Of a DNA stretch of 64,000 bases, positions 8,941 through 16,310 are shown in pieces. The notes beneath the pieces are model-generated. The model was not told the origin of the DNA, did no database searches, and saw only the letters and a program-made list of their open reading frames with translations. Each line of letters begins with the position of its first letter. The stretch's first letter is position 1. The translations under genes were made by a program, and so were the position numbers. The stretch is from Microbacterium hydrothermale (GTDB taxonomy: Bacteria > Actinomycetota > Actinomycetes > Actinomycetales > Microbacteriaceae): positions 1 to 64,000 of the forward strand of contig NZ_STGM01000005.1 in the NCBI RefSeq assembly GCF_004854025.1, given 5' to 3'.

Positions 8941-8986
8941 GTCTCGGATAGGGTGGGACCGGGTTTCAGCTTTCGAAGGAGAACGC

Positions 8987-9748
8987 ATGGATATCGCAGG
9001 AGCCTCCGCCCTCGTCACCGGCGGCGCCTCGGGCCTCGGTCTCGCCACCGCCCGCCGCCTCGCGGCGGCCGGCGCGCGCGTCACGATCGTCGACCTGCCG
9101 TCGTCCCCCGGTGCGGAGGTCGCGGCCGAACTCGGCGGATCGTTCGCCGCCGCCGACGTGACCGATGCCGAGCAGATCGCCGGCGCCGCCGCGGTCGCCG
9201 CCGACGCAGGTCCGCTGCGCGTCGTCGTCAACTGCGCGGGCATCGCCCCGCCGGCCAAGGTGCTCGACCGCGAGGGCGTGCCCACCTCCCTCGCCGACTT
9301 CGAGCGCGTCGTCCGCGTCAACCTCATCGGCACGTACAACGTCGTCGCGCAGGCCTCCGCCGTCATGGCGAAGACCGATCCCAGCGACGGCGGCGACCGC
9401 GGCGTCATCGTCAACACCGCGAGCGTCGCGGCCTTCGACGGACAGATCGGCCAGCCCGCGTACTCCGCGAGCAAGGGCGGCGTGCACGCGATGACCCTCC
9501 CCCTCGCCCGTGAGCTCGCACGCTACGGCATCCGGGTCGTCACCATCGCCCCCGGGATCATGGAGACGCCCATGCTCAAGGGCCTGCCGCAGGCCGCCCA
9601 GGATTCCCTCGGTCAGCAGGTGCCCTACCCCTCGCGTCTCGGCGCCCCCGACGAGTACGCGCGGCTCGTGCTGAGCATCGTCGACAACGGCTACCTCAAC
9701 GGCGAGACGATCCGCCTCGACGGCGCGATCCGGATGGCGCCGAAATGA
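8987..9748 (+). CDS. SDR oxidoreductase, 3-hydroxyacyl-CoA dehydrogenase type 2-like
   Basis: A 253-residue short-chain dehydrogenase. The NAD-binding motif is TGGASGLG near residue 11, followed by an aspartate (VDLP) that favours NAD over NADP. The catalytic Ser and the Y-S-A-S-K motif are both present, and the region between them (FDGQIGQPAYSASK) is typical of type-2 3-hydroxyacyl-CoA dehydrogenases. A GAAGGAG ribosome site lies 7 nt upstream. The stop overlaps the start of an enoyl-CoA hydratase/isomerase gene, so the pair could carry out successive steps of acyl-CoA beta-oxidation. The exact acyl chain is not predictable. Confidence 0.87.
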   Translation: MDIAGASALVTGGASGLGLATARRLAAAGARVTIVDLPSSPGAEVAAELGGSFAAADVTDAEQIAGAAAVAADAGPLRVVVNCAGIAPPAKVLDREGVPTSLADFERVVRVNLIGTYNVVAQASAVMAKTDPSDGGDRGVIVNTASVAAFDGQIGQPAYSASKGGVHAMTLPLARELARYGIRVVTIAPGIMETPMLKGLPQAAQDSLGQQVPYPSRLGAPDEYARLVLSIVDNGYLNGETIRLDGAIRMAPK

Positions 9749-10524
9749 CCGACGGCATCCTGCTCCACGTCGAGGGCGGACTCGCCCGGGTCACCTTCGA
9801 TCGGCCCGCGTCGCTGAACGCGATGGACTTCCCCATGGCCCGCCGATGGCGCGAGGTCGCGCACGAGGTCACGTCCGACTCCTCGGTCGCCGCGGTGATC
9901 CTGGATGCCAACGGCCCCGCGTTCTGCGCCGGCGGCGACGTGGTCGCGATGTCGACGAGCGGATCGTCCGGCGCCGAGGTGACCGCGACGGCCGAGGCGA
10001 TCCACGACGGCATCCGCACCTTCGCCGAGGCGCCGCTGCCGATGGTCGCGGCCGTGCAGGGCGCTGTCGCGGGCGGAGGGCTCGGGCTCATGCTCACCGC
10101 CGACTACGTCGTCGCGAGCGAGAACGCGCGCTTCGTGAGCCGCTACGCGAACATCGGGCTGACCCCCGACCTGGGCGTCTCGACGCTGCTCCCCGCGGCG
10201 ATCGGCCAGCGCCGCGCCCTGCAGCTGCTGCTGCAGGACCGGATGCTCGACGCCGCGGAGGCCCTGGACTGGGGTCTGGTCGCCGAGGTCGTGGCATCCG
10301 GCGATCTCGCCTCCCGCGTCGAAGAGATCGCGCGCTCCTGGCTCGACGGGGCTACCGCGGCGTTCGGGCAGGCGACGCGTCTCGTGCGCGTCGGCGCGGG
10401 ACGCACCTTCGCCGAGAACCTCGCCGACGAGGCCGCCACGATCGGCGCCGCGTTCGACACCCCCGAGGCGAAGGCGCGCGTCGCCGGGTTCGCCGCCGCC
10501 TCCGCGAAAGGACGACGCTCGTGA
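9745..10524 (+). CDS. enoyl-CoA hydratase/isomerase family protein
   Basis: A 259-residue crotonase-fold protein. The oxyanion-hole segments AFCAGGDV and GAVAGGGLGL are present. The first catalytic glutamate of true hydratases is replaced: GGGLGLML instead of GGCELA. The second position has the acidic residue of NIGLTPDLG. This pattern is closer to PaaG-like isomerases, which use an Asp at the second site, than to hydratases; that is an inference from a few residues. The gene overlaps both neighbours by 4 nt and sits between two SDR genes, consistent with an acyl-CoA pathway operon. Confidence 0.87.
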   Translation: MTDGILLHVEGGLARVTFDRPASLNAMDFPMARRWREVAHEVTSDSSVAAVILDANGPAFCAGGDVVAMSTSGSSGAEVTATAEAIHDGIRTFAEAPLPMVAAVQGAVAGGGLGLMLTADYVVASENARFVSRYANIGLTPDLGVSTLLPAAIGQRRALQLLLQDRMLDAAEALDWGLVAEVVASGDLASRVEEIARSWLDGATAAFGQATRLVRVGAGRTFAENLADEAATIGAAFDTPEAKARVAGFAAASAKGRRS

Positions 10525-11351
10525 CGCTCTCCGGCAAGACCATCCTCATGTCGGGCGGCAGCCGCGGCATCGGTCTCGCAATCGCGCTGCGCGCGGCGCG
10601 TGACGGCGCGAACATCGCGATGCTCGCGAAGACGGACACCCCGCACCCCAAGCTCGAGGGCACCGTGCACACAGCGGCCGAGGCGATCCGGGCGGCGGGC
10701 GGCCGCGCGCTGCCGATCGTCGGCGACGTGCGCGACGAGGCCTCGATCACCGAGGCCGTGATGCGGACGGTGGGGGAGTTCGGCGGCATCGACATCGTCG
10801 TCAACAACGCCAGCGTCATCGATCTCTCGGGCTCCCTCGAGCTCGCGACGAAGAAGTACGACCTCATGCAGGACGTCAACGTGCGCGGCACGTTCCTGCT
10901 TTCTCGCGCGGCGATCCCGCAGCTGAAGGATGCCGAGAACCCGCACATCCTCTCGCTGTCGCCGCCCCTGAACGTCACGGCGAAGTGGCTCGGCGCGCAC
11001 ACCGGGTACAGCCTCGCGAAATTCGGCATGACGATGGCGACGCTCGGCCTCGCGGAGGAGTTCGCCGGCGACGGGATCGCGGCGAACACCCTGTGGCCGC
11101 GCACGACCATCGCGACCGCGGCCGTGCAGAACGTGATCGGCGGAGACCGGCTCATGCGGGTGTCGCGCAAGCCCGAGATCTACGCGGATGCCGCCTACGA
11201 GGTGCTGTGCGCGCCGTCGCGCGAGCTGACCGGGCAGACACTGATCGTCGAGGACGTGCTCCTCGGTGCGGGGATCACCGACTTCTCGGGGTACGCGGCC
11301 GTGCCGGGAACGCCGGATGAGGCGATGTACCCGGACATCTTCTTGGACTGA
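10521..11351 (+). CDS. SDR oxidoreductase, HSDL2-like
   Basis: A 276-residue SDR starting at a GTG that overlaps the upstream stop. The cofactor motif is SGGSRGIG, followed by IAMLAKTD and a long insert PHPKLEGTVHTAAEAIRAAGG. That insert and the later LSPPLNVTAKWLG...YSLAKFGM region are characteristic of the HSDL2 branch (hydroxysteroid dehydrogenase-like protein 2), here without the C-terminal SCP2 sterol-carrier domain. The catalytic Tyr and Lys are present. It is the last gene of a three-gene set that probably handles an acyl-CoA or lipid-like substrate. Confidence 0.85.
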   Translation: MTLSGKTILMSGGSRGIGLAIALRAARDGANIAMLAKTDTPHPKLEGTVHTAAEAIRAAGGRALPIVGDVRDEASITEAVMRTVGEFGGIDIVVNNASVIDLSGSLELATKKYDLMQDVNVRGTFLLSRAAIPQLKDAENPHILSLSPPLNVTAKWLGAHTGYSLAKFGMTMATLGLAEEFAGDGIAANTLWPRTTIATAAVQNVIGGDRLMRVSRKPEIYADAAYEVLCAPSRELTGQTLIVEDVLLGAGITDFSGYAAVPGTPDEAMYPDIFLD

Positions 11352-11373
11352 TCGCCCGCCGCCCGATCCGGCT

Positions 11374-11450
11374 GCGGGGTGTGGGTCGCCGCTCTCGGTC
11401 GCTTCCCGCTCTCACGGGTGTGTATCCGCGGTGACCCACCCCCACCCCGC
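11374..11450. terminator. large imperfect palindrome between convergent genes
   Basis: GCGGGGTG...GGGTCGCCGC (11374-11392) pairs with 11428-11450 with one mismatch and a 4-nt bulge. A small CCCG/CGGG hairpin lies inside. It sits between convergent genes, so a two-way terminator is the simplest reading. It also resembles the nested palindromes listed elsewhere. Confidence 0.4.
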
Positions 11451-11485
11451 GCGGCGGGGTCGAGATCGCGGCCGGGGTGCCCCCC

Positions 11486-11510
11486 GGTCCCCTCGACAGG
11501 CCTCAGGACC
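11486..11510. repeat. degenerate copy of the GGTCCC-TTCGACAGGCTCA-GGACC palindrome
   Basis: The 25-bp element reads GGTCCCCTCGACAGGCC followed by TCAGGACC. A better-conserved copy of the same word lies at 62124-62148. Short palindromes built on TTCGACAGGCTCAGG are common interspersed repeats in several high-GC bacterial genomes, from general knowledge. Function unknown. Confidence 0.55.
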
Positions 11511-11526
11511 TCGCTGGCTCGCGGCA

Positions 11527-12735
11527 TCACGACTGTGCAGCGACCTCCTCCGCGTCTCGAAGGACGCGCGTCGTATTCCGACCGGCGAGGGCGAGGAGTT
11601 CGGCGTCGCTCCAGCCCCGGTCCGCCAGCTCCGCGAGGAGGCGGGGGTAGCCGGAGACGTCCTCCAGCCCCGAGGGGAGGTCGCTGACCCCGTCGAAGTC
11701 GCCGCCGAGGCCGACGTGCGCCACGCCCATTAGATCCCGGGCGGCCTCGACGTGGTCCGCCACCTCGGCGATGCCCACGACGGGGGCGGGGTTGCGTTCG
11801 ATCCACCGTGCAAACGCCTCGCTCTGTGAGACCCCCGCCCGAGGGAACTCGGCGGCATTGGCGACACGGGCATCGTCCGCCGACTCAGCTGGCCGCGGAG
11901 CGCGCGGCCACGGCATGGAGGAGGTCAGGCCGATCTCGCGCCGCGCCGCCTCGGCTTCGCTCGACCAGTCTGCGAAGGCGCGGGAGACGAACTGGGCGAC
12001 GAATGCGATCTGCAGCACCCCTCCGCCGGAGGCGAGTCGCGACAGAACATCATCCGAGACGTTGCGCGGGTGCGCGGCCACGGAGGCGACACACGAGTGC
12101 GAGAACATCGCGGGCGCCCTCGACACCTTCAAAGCCGCGAGCTGCGTGTGCTCCGAAGTGTGCGAGAGGTCGACCACCACGCCCAGGCGGTTCATCTCCG
12201 CGACGATGGCACGACCGTCGGCGGTGAGTCCGTCCGCGCGGGGAGCGTCGGTCGCAGCATCCGCCCACTCGAGCGAAGAATTGTGGGTCAGGGTCATCGT
12301 GCGCACACCCAGTCGAGCGAACATACGCAGCACGCCGAGAGACATCGCGATCGAGTGGCCTCCCTCGATCCCGAGGAACGAGGCGATGCGACCCGCGGCG
12401 ATACTGCGCTCCGCCTCGGCCACCGTCGTGACGATCTCGACGTCGTCGGGATGGGCCGCGGCGAACCGATAGGCGGCGTCGATCTGTTCGAGGGTTCCGA
12501 CGGTCGCCTCGGTCTCGGTCTGCAGTCCCGACACGAACACCGACCACACTTGCGCGCTCACGCCGCCGCGACGGAGCCGAGGGATGTCGGTGTGGAAGTC
12601 GGGGCTCTCGCGGTCGAAGCCGTCGACGGCGTATCCGCGGTAGCGCCGCAGCCCGCACATCAGATCGTTGTGCGTATCGATCAGCACCTGGCCGGTGAGG
12701 AGCTCGCTCATGCGTTCGACGGTCTGCATGCTCAT
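11527..12735 (-). CDS. membrane dipeptidase (peptidase M19)
   Basis: A 402-residue zinc-dependent dipeptidase of the renal dipeptidase family. Metal-site motifs are in order: the H-x-D of DTHNDL near residue 21, the glutamate of GIEGGHSI, the histidine of DLSHTSEHT and a later SHS. The enzyme hydrolyses dipeptides, including those with D-residues or dehydro-residues, and some cyclic lactams. Its start overlaps the stop of the upstream regulator gene by 4 nt (ATGA). The pair faces a peptide-binding lipoprotein gene across a shared promoter region, so the dipeptidase likely acts on whatever the Dpp-type transporter imports. Confidence 0.93.
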   Translation of the reverse strand: MSMQTVERMSELLTGQVLIDTHNDLMCGLRRYRGYAVDGFDRESPDFHTDIPRLRRGGVSAQVWSVFVSGLQTETEATVGTLEQIDAAYRFAAAHPDDVEIVTTVAEAERSIAAGRIASFLGIEGGHSIAMSLGVLRMFARLGVRTMTLTHNSSLEWADAATDAPRADGLTADGRAIVAEMNRLGVVVDLSHTSEHTQLAALKVSRAPAMFSHSCVASVAAHPRNVSDDVLSRLASGGGVLQIAFVAQFVSRAFADWSSEAEAARREIGLTSSMPWPRAPRPAESADDARVANAAEFPRAGVSQSEAFARWIERNPAPVVGIAEVADHVEAARDLMGVAHVGLGGDFDGVSDLPSGLEDVSGYPRLLAELADRGWSDAELLALAGRNTTRVLRDAEEVAAQS

Positions 12736-13232
12736 CTCGTTGCGGCGGTCGGTTCGAGCGGCATCGGCCCCATCCCTCTACGGCGAGAGAAGACGAGTGT
12801 CGTGTACGTGTCCGCCACGACGGGGTCGCTCGTGACGCAGTCGAGCACGAAGTCGCTCAGGTCGTCGGTGGTCTCAGCGACGACCTCGATGAGGTAGTCG
12901 TCTTCGCCGGCCACCAGCCACAGGTTCACCACCTGGGGCAGCTTCGCCATCGCCTCGGCGAACCGCGCGTTCTCGGCGCGCGAGTGCTCCTTCAACTGAA
13001 CGCGCAGGATGGCTCGCAGGCCCTGTCCGATACGGCGCGGGTCGACCTCGGCGTGGAAGCCCGAGATGACGCCGTTCTCGATGAGGCTGCGCACACGCGC
13101 CAGGCACGACGAGGGGGCGAGTCCTACCCGGTCGGCCAGCTCCTTGTTGGGAATTCGGCCGTCTTGGATGAGCACAGCCACGATCGCGCGGTCGATCTCG
13201 TCGAGCCGGACGGGCCTAATTATGTTCGGCAA
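12732..13232 (-). CDS. Lrp/AsnC-family transcriptional regulator
   Basis: A 166-residue protein: N-terminal winged helix-turn-helix (LDEIDRAIVAVLIQDGRI, then LADRVGLAPSSCLARVRSL, about residues 7-55) followed by a RAM ligand-binding/oligomerisation domain (about 70-155, with VAGEDDYLIEVV). This family usually senses amino acids or their derivatives. It is cotranscribed with the M19 dipeptidase and divergent from the binding-protein gene. The intergenic region holds an AT-rich 26-bp palindrome that is a good operator candidate. I infer that it controls the whole 11.5-26.7 kb cluster in response to the amino-acid-like substrate. Confidence 0.93.
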   Translation of the reverse strand: MPNIIRPVRLDEIDRAIVAVLIQDGRIPNKELADRVGLAPSSCLARVRSLIENGVISGFHAEVDPRRIGQGLRAILRVQLKEHSRAENARFAEAMAKLPQVVNLWLVAGEDDYLIEVVAETTDDLSDFVLDCVTSDPVVADTYTTLVFSRRRGMGPMPLEPTAATR

Positions 13233-13287
13233 GGGGCGACCTTTCGCTGACTAATCGAGCTGAGAGACGCTCGATACCGGCTATTGC

Positions 13288-13313
13288 AGAACATAATACA
13301 GATATATTGTTCT
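13288..13313. promoter_or_regulatory. AT-rich palindrome, candidate Lrp/AsnC operator
   Basis: AGAACATAATA and TATATTGTTCT are inverted copies (9 of 11 positions match) separated by 4 nt, in the 207-bp space between the divergent regulator and binding-protein genes. AT-rich dyads of this size are typical for Lrp/AsnC proteins. It is one of the most AT-rich spots in the window. Confidence 0.55.
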
Positions 13314-13439
13314 CAAACGCGTAAGCGTGCAGACTTTTGCCTCAATACCCGAACGCGATGCGCTGGTCCCCTCGAGAGCGCACCGCCCCATTCCCGGGAC
13401 GCACCCCCAGCGTTCATTCCAGAGAGGGCACCACCAGCA

Positions 13440-15083
13440 ATGAAAAGGTTCTCCAAGGTCGTCACGGCCGCGGTCGCGCTGACCGCCGTGCTCGGCCTCC
13501 TCGCCGGCTGCAGTGACGGCGGCACCGACCCCACGGCATCCGGAGGCGGTTCCGCCCACGTGCTCACCGTGGGCAAGCTCCTCCCACTCCAGGCTGTCGA
13601 CCCCCATAAGGTCAACGACGGCATGTCGAACGAAGTGCTCACCGCCGTGTTCGACGGTCTCTACTCGCTCGACGAGAATCACGAGCTCGAACCGCTGATG
13701 GCGGAGAGCTTCGAGAAGTCCGACGACGGTCTGACCTACACCTTCCACCTGCGCGATGCCAAGTGGAGCAACGGCGACCCGGTCACCGCCGCCGACTTCG
13801 AGTTCTCGTGGAAGCGCCTGGTGAACCCCGCCACGGCCGCGCCGAACAGCAACGAAGCGGTCGCCGCGGGCATCAAGAACGCCAACGAGATCGTCAACAA
13901 GGGCATGGACTACACCCAGCTCGGTGTGAAGGCGATCGACGACAAGACCCTTCAGGTCGAGCTCGCCGCAGACGTGCCGTATTTCCAGGCGCTGCTCGTG
14001 CGACCCGCCTTCCTGCCGGTCAACGAAAAGTACCTCGAGCAGGTCGGCGACAAGTACGGCCAGACGCCCGAGACCACCATCTACAACGGACCGTTCACCT
14101 GGGATTCCTGGGACTTCGCGAACAACTTCTCCGCGAAGAAGAACCCCGACTACTGGAACGCCGCCAACACGAACATCGACGAGATCAAGTGGCAGGTCGT
14201 GAAGGACTCGCAGACGGCCGCGCTGCTGCAGGAGAGCGGTGACCTCGACTTCACCGAGATCTCGGGAAGCCTCATCGACCGCTACGCGGATTCGCCCGAG
14301 CTCACCACGGCCCTCGAAGTGCACATGTGGTTTATGTACCCGAACATGCAGAACCCGGCCCTGGCCAACAAGGACATCCGCACGGCTCTCGCGACCTCGT
14401 ACGACAAGTCCGCGCTGGCGAACGACGTGCTCAAGAACGGTGCGGAGCCGGCGGACTACTTCGTCGGCAAGAACCTCGCGGTCGGCCCCGACGGCGAGCA
14501 GTTCCGCGACACGGGGGACACCTACCTCGCCTACGACGTCGACTCAGCGAAGAAGGCGTGGGAGAAGGGGCTCGCAGCCCTCGGCACCGATTCGCTGACG
14601 CTGCGTCTGTCGTACTGGGACGACGAGTCGTCGATCGCACAGGCCGAGTACATCGCCTCGCAGTGGGAGGCCAACCTGCCCGGCCTGAAGATCGAGCTCA
14701 CGAGCCAGCCCAAGGCGACGGCGAACGAGCAGGCGCTGGCCGGCGACTTCGACCTGTACCTGTTCCGCTGGGGCCCCGACTACAAGGACCCGATGGCGTT
14801 CCTCGAGCTGCTGTCGTCGACCTCGCAGCGCGACTTCGGCAAGTACTCCAACCCGCAGTACGACGCGATCATCGCCGCGGCTCGCACTCCCGAGATGCTC
14901 AGCCAGCCGCAGGAGCGTTGGGACAGCCTGCACGATGCCGAGCGCATCCTGCTCGGTGACGTCGCAGTGTTCCCGACGGTGCAGAACGGCATCGCGATGC
15001 TCATCAACCCGAAGGTCCACAACATGGACGTGCGAAACGTCAGCCTGACGTGGAACTACCGCATCGTGACGAAGGACAACTGA
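13440..15083 (+). CDS. peptide ABC transporter substrate-binding lipoprotein (SBP family 5)
   Basis: A 547-residue extracellular binding protein. The ATG at 13440 follows an AGAGAGGG box. The N-terminus is a lipoprotein signal: MKRFSKVV, a hydrophobic stretch, then the lipobox L-L-A-G-C with Cys at residue 24. The mature part has the OppA/DppA features: DPHKVNDGMSNEVLTAVFDGL, then YTFHLRDAKWSNGDPVTAADFEFSW. It is the extracellular receptor for the DppBCDF-type permease encoded at 22.7-26.7 kb. The binding-protein gene is separated from the permease by the catabolic genes, which indicates co-regulated import and breakdown. Ligand unknown. Confidence 0.93.
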   Translation: MKRFSKVVTAAVALTAVLGLLAGCSDGGTDPTASGGGSAHVLTVGKLLPLQAVDPHKVNDGMSNEVLTAVFDGLYSLDENHELEPLMAESFEKSDDGLTYTFHLRDAKWSNGDPVTAADFEFSWKRLVNPATAAPNSNEAVAAGIKNANEIVNKGMDYTQLGVKAIDDKTLQVELAADVPYFQALLVRPAFLPVNEKYLEQVGDKYGQTPETTIYNGPFTWDSWDFANNFSAKKNPDYWNAANTNIDEIKWQVVKDSQTAALLQESGDLDFTEISGSLIDRYADSPELTTALEVHMWFMYPNMQNPALANKDIRTALATSYDKSALANDVLKNGAEPADYFVGKNLAVGPDGEQFRDTGDTYLAYDVDSAKKAWEKGLAALGTDSLTLRLSYWDDESSIAQAEYIASQWEANLPGLKIELTSQPKATANEQALAGDFDLYLFRWGPDYKDPMAFLELLSSTSQRDFGKYSNPQYDAIIAAARTPEMLSQPQERWDSLHDAERILLGDVAVFPTVQNGIAMLINPKVHNMDVRNVSLTWNYRIVTKDN

Positions 15084-15116
15084 CGCGATGACCGACTGTC
15101 GAGAGGAAGAGACGAG

Positions 15117-16028
15117 ATGACGGCGAAGAAGACCCTCCGTGAAGTGATGGAGGCGGGCAGCGTCCTGGCGCCGTGCGTGTTCGACTGCTCCTCGGCCCGC
15201 GCGGTCGAGCTGGCAGGCTTCGAGGCGATGCTCCTCAGCGGGTCAGAGGTGTCGATGTCGATGAAGGGCATCCCCGACCTCGGATTGCTGTCGCTCGAAG
15301 AATTGCTGTGGGCCGTCGAGCGGATCGTGGACATGTCTCCTCTTCCTCTCGCGGTCGACATCGAGGACGGCTTCGGCTCCAGCCCGCTGCAGGTCTACGA
15401 GACCTGCCGGCGGATGGCCAAGGCAGGAGCGATGGCGGTCCTCATGGAGGACGAGTTCGAGCCCGGCTACGCCCGCGACGTCTCGATCGACCACATGATC
15501 CCGCGCGAGGAGTACTACGCGAAGGTCCGCGCGGCGGTCAAGGCCGTCGAGGGGACCGACTGCATGGTCATCGCCCGCAGCAACTACGGCAGCGCGAACC
15601 TCGAAGAGGGCATCCAGCGCATGATCGACTGCGTCGAGCTGGGCGCGCACGCGACGGTCGTGGTCAACGTCACGACCCTCGCGGATGCCGCCGAGGTGGC
15701 GGGTCGCGTGCCGGGGCTGAAGATGTTCGCCGACATCAACGCCAAGCGTGGGCTCGAGCAGATGACGTTCGCGCAACTGTCCGAGCTCGGGTACGACCTC
15801 ATCACGATGCATTTCACGATGAAGGCCGCCATGGCGGGCATGCTCGAGGCGGGCCGCGCCAACCTCGCCGAGATGGGCAACACCTACTCGAACGAGATGA
15901 TGCCCGACGAGTATCCGGGGCACAGCGGCATGGCGTTCTTCGCCGCGCAGGAGCTGCTCGACCTCGAGACGGAGTTCACCGGTCGCGCGCAGACCTTCAA
16001 CGACCCCCGCGCCATCCATACCGCCTAA
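15117..16028 (+). CDS. isocitrate lyase/PEP mutase superfamily protein, atypical active-site loop
   Basis: A 303-residue TIM-barrel protein with the superfamily's landmarks: FDCSSARAVELAGFEAMLLSG, the Mg-binding D-I-E-D-G-F-G segment and the EDE segment at residues 111-113. The catalytic loop that is K-[KR]-C-G-H in methylisocitrate and isocitrate lyases (and is intact in PrpB at 50.3 kb) reads E-P-G-Y here. The family's general base cysteine is therefore absent. Family members without it include PEP mutase, oxaloacetate decarboxylase and oxaloacetase-like enzymes, so C-C or C-O cleavage of a 2-oxo or 2-hydroxy acid is possible. The gene follows the binding-protein gene by 33 nt and is followed by a terminator. 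Confidence 0.88.
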   Translation: MTAKKTLREVMEAGSVLAPCVFDCSSARAVELAGFEAMLLSGSEVSMSMKGIPDLGLLSLEELLWAVERIVDMSPLPLAVDIEDGFGSSPLQVYETCRRMAKAGAMAVLMEDEFEPGYARDVSIDHMIPREEYYAKVRAAVKAVEGTDCMVIARSNYGSANLEEGIQRMIDCVELGAHATVVVNVTTLADAAEVAGRVPGLKMFADINAKRGLEQMTFAQLSELGYDLITMHFTMKAAMAGMLEAGRANLAEMGNTYSNEMMPDEYPGHSGMAFFAAQELLDLETEFTGRAQTFNDPRAIHTA

Positions 16029-16041
16029 TCCGTCAGGCCCA

Positions 16042-16076
16042 CCGCCCCGTCGCGTCCCCCACACGCGACGGGGCGG
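16042..16076 (+). terminator. strong hairpin after the isocitrate lyase-family gene
   Basis: A perfect 14-bp stem, CCGCCCCGTCGCGT with its complement, closes a 7-nt loop 13 nt after the stop codon. There is no run of T after it (TTCGG follows). It should end or pause the first transcript, making the lyase operon downstream depend on its own promoter. Confidence 0.72.
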
Positions 16077-16089
16077 TTCGGCGTCTCCG

Positions 16090-16273
16090 CCGAACGATGG
16101 TCGGAGTTTCAAGACGGATGCCGTCGAAATCGCCCGAACGATATTCGGCGGTCACCGGCGCGTCGGCGTCGACGAGACCGTCGCGTCCACTCTCTTCGCC
16201 TCTTTCTGAATCTTGTTCGGATTAATTGCCGATCGAAGATTGTTTATGCAGGATTGACGCATTGATACCGAAC
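16090..16273. promoter_or_regulatory. regulatory region of the lyase-dpp operon with repeated CCGAAC words
   Basis: The 230 bp between the terminator and the lyase gene are AT-richer than their surroundings. CCGAACGAT occurs at 16090-16098 and 16134-16142, 44 bp apart; the second is part of a CCGAA-N5-TTCGG dyad. GTTCGG lies at 16215-16220 and CCGAAC at 16268-16273. The same hexamer also occurs at 13224-13229, at the start of the lrp-type gene. These may be sites for the cluster's AsnC-type regulator. Promoter hexamers are not clear enough to place. Confidence 0.4.
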
Positions 16274-16310
16274 GCTCCGAGACCCGATCCGGATCGACGA
16301 AAGAGGCACG

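Noticed and set aside
6757..9474. Long minus-strand open frame across ykoC, the GNAT gene and the SDR gene
   Set aside because: It is a shadow of recognised genes. It has low-complexity Arg/Ala/Pro composition and no start signal or motif.
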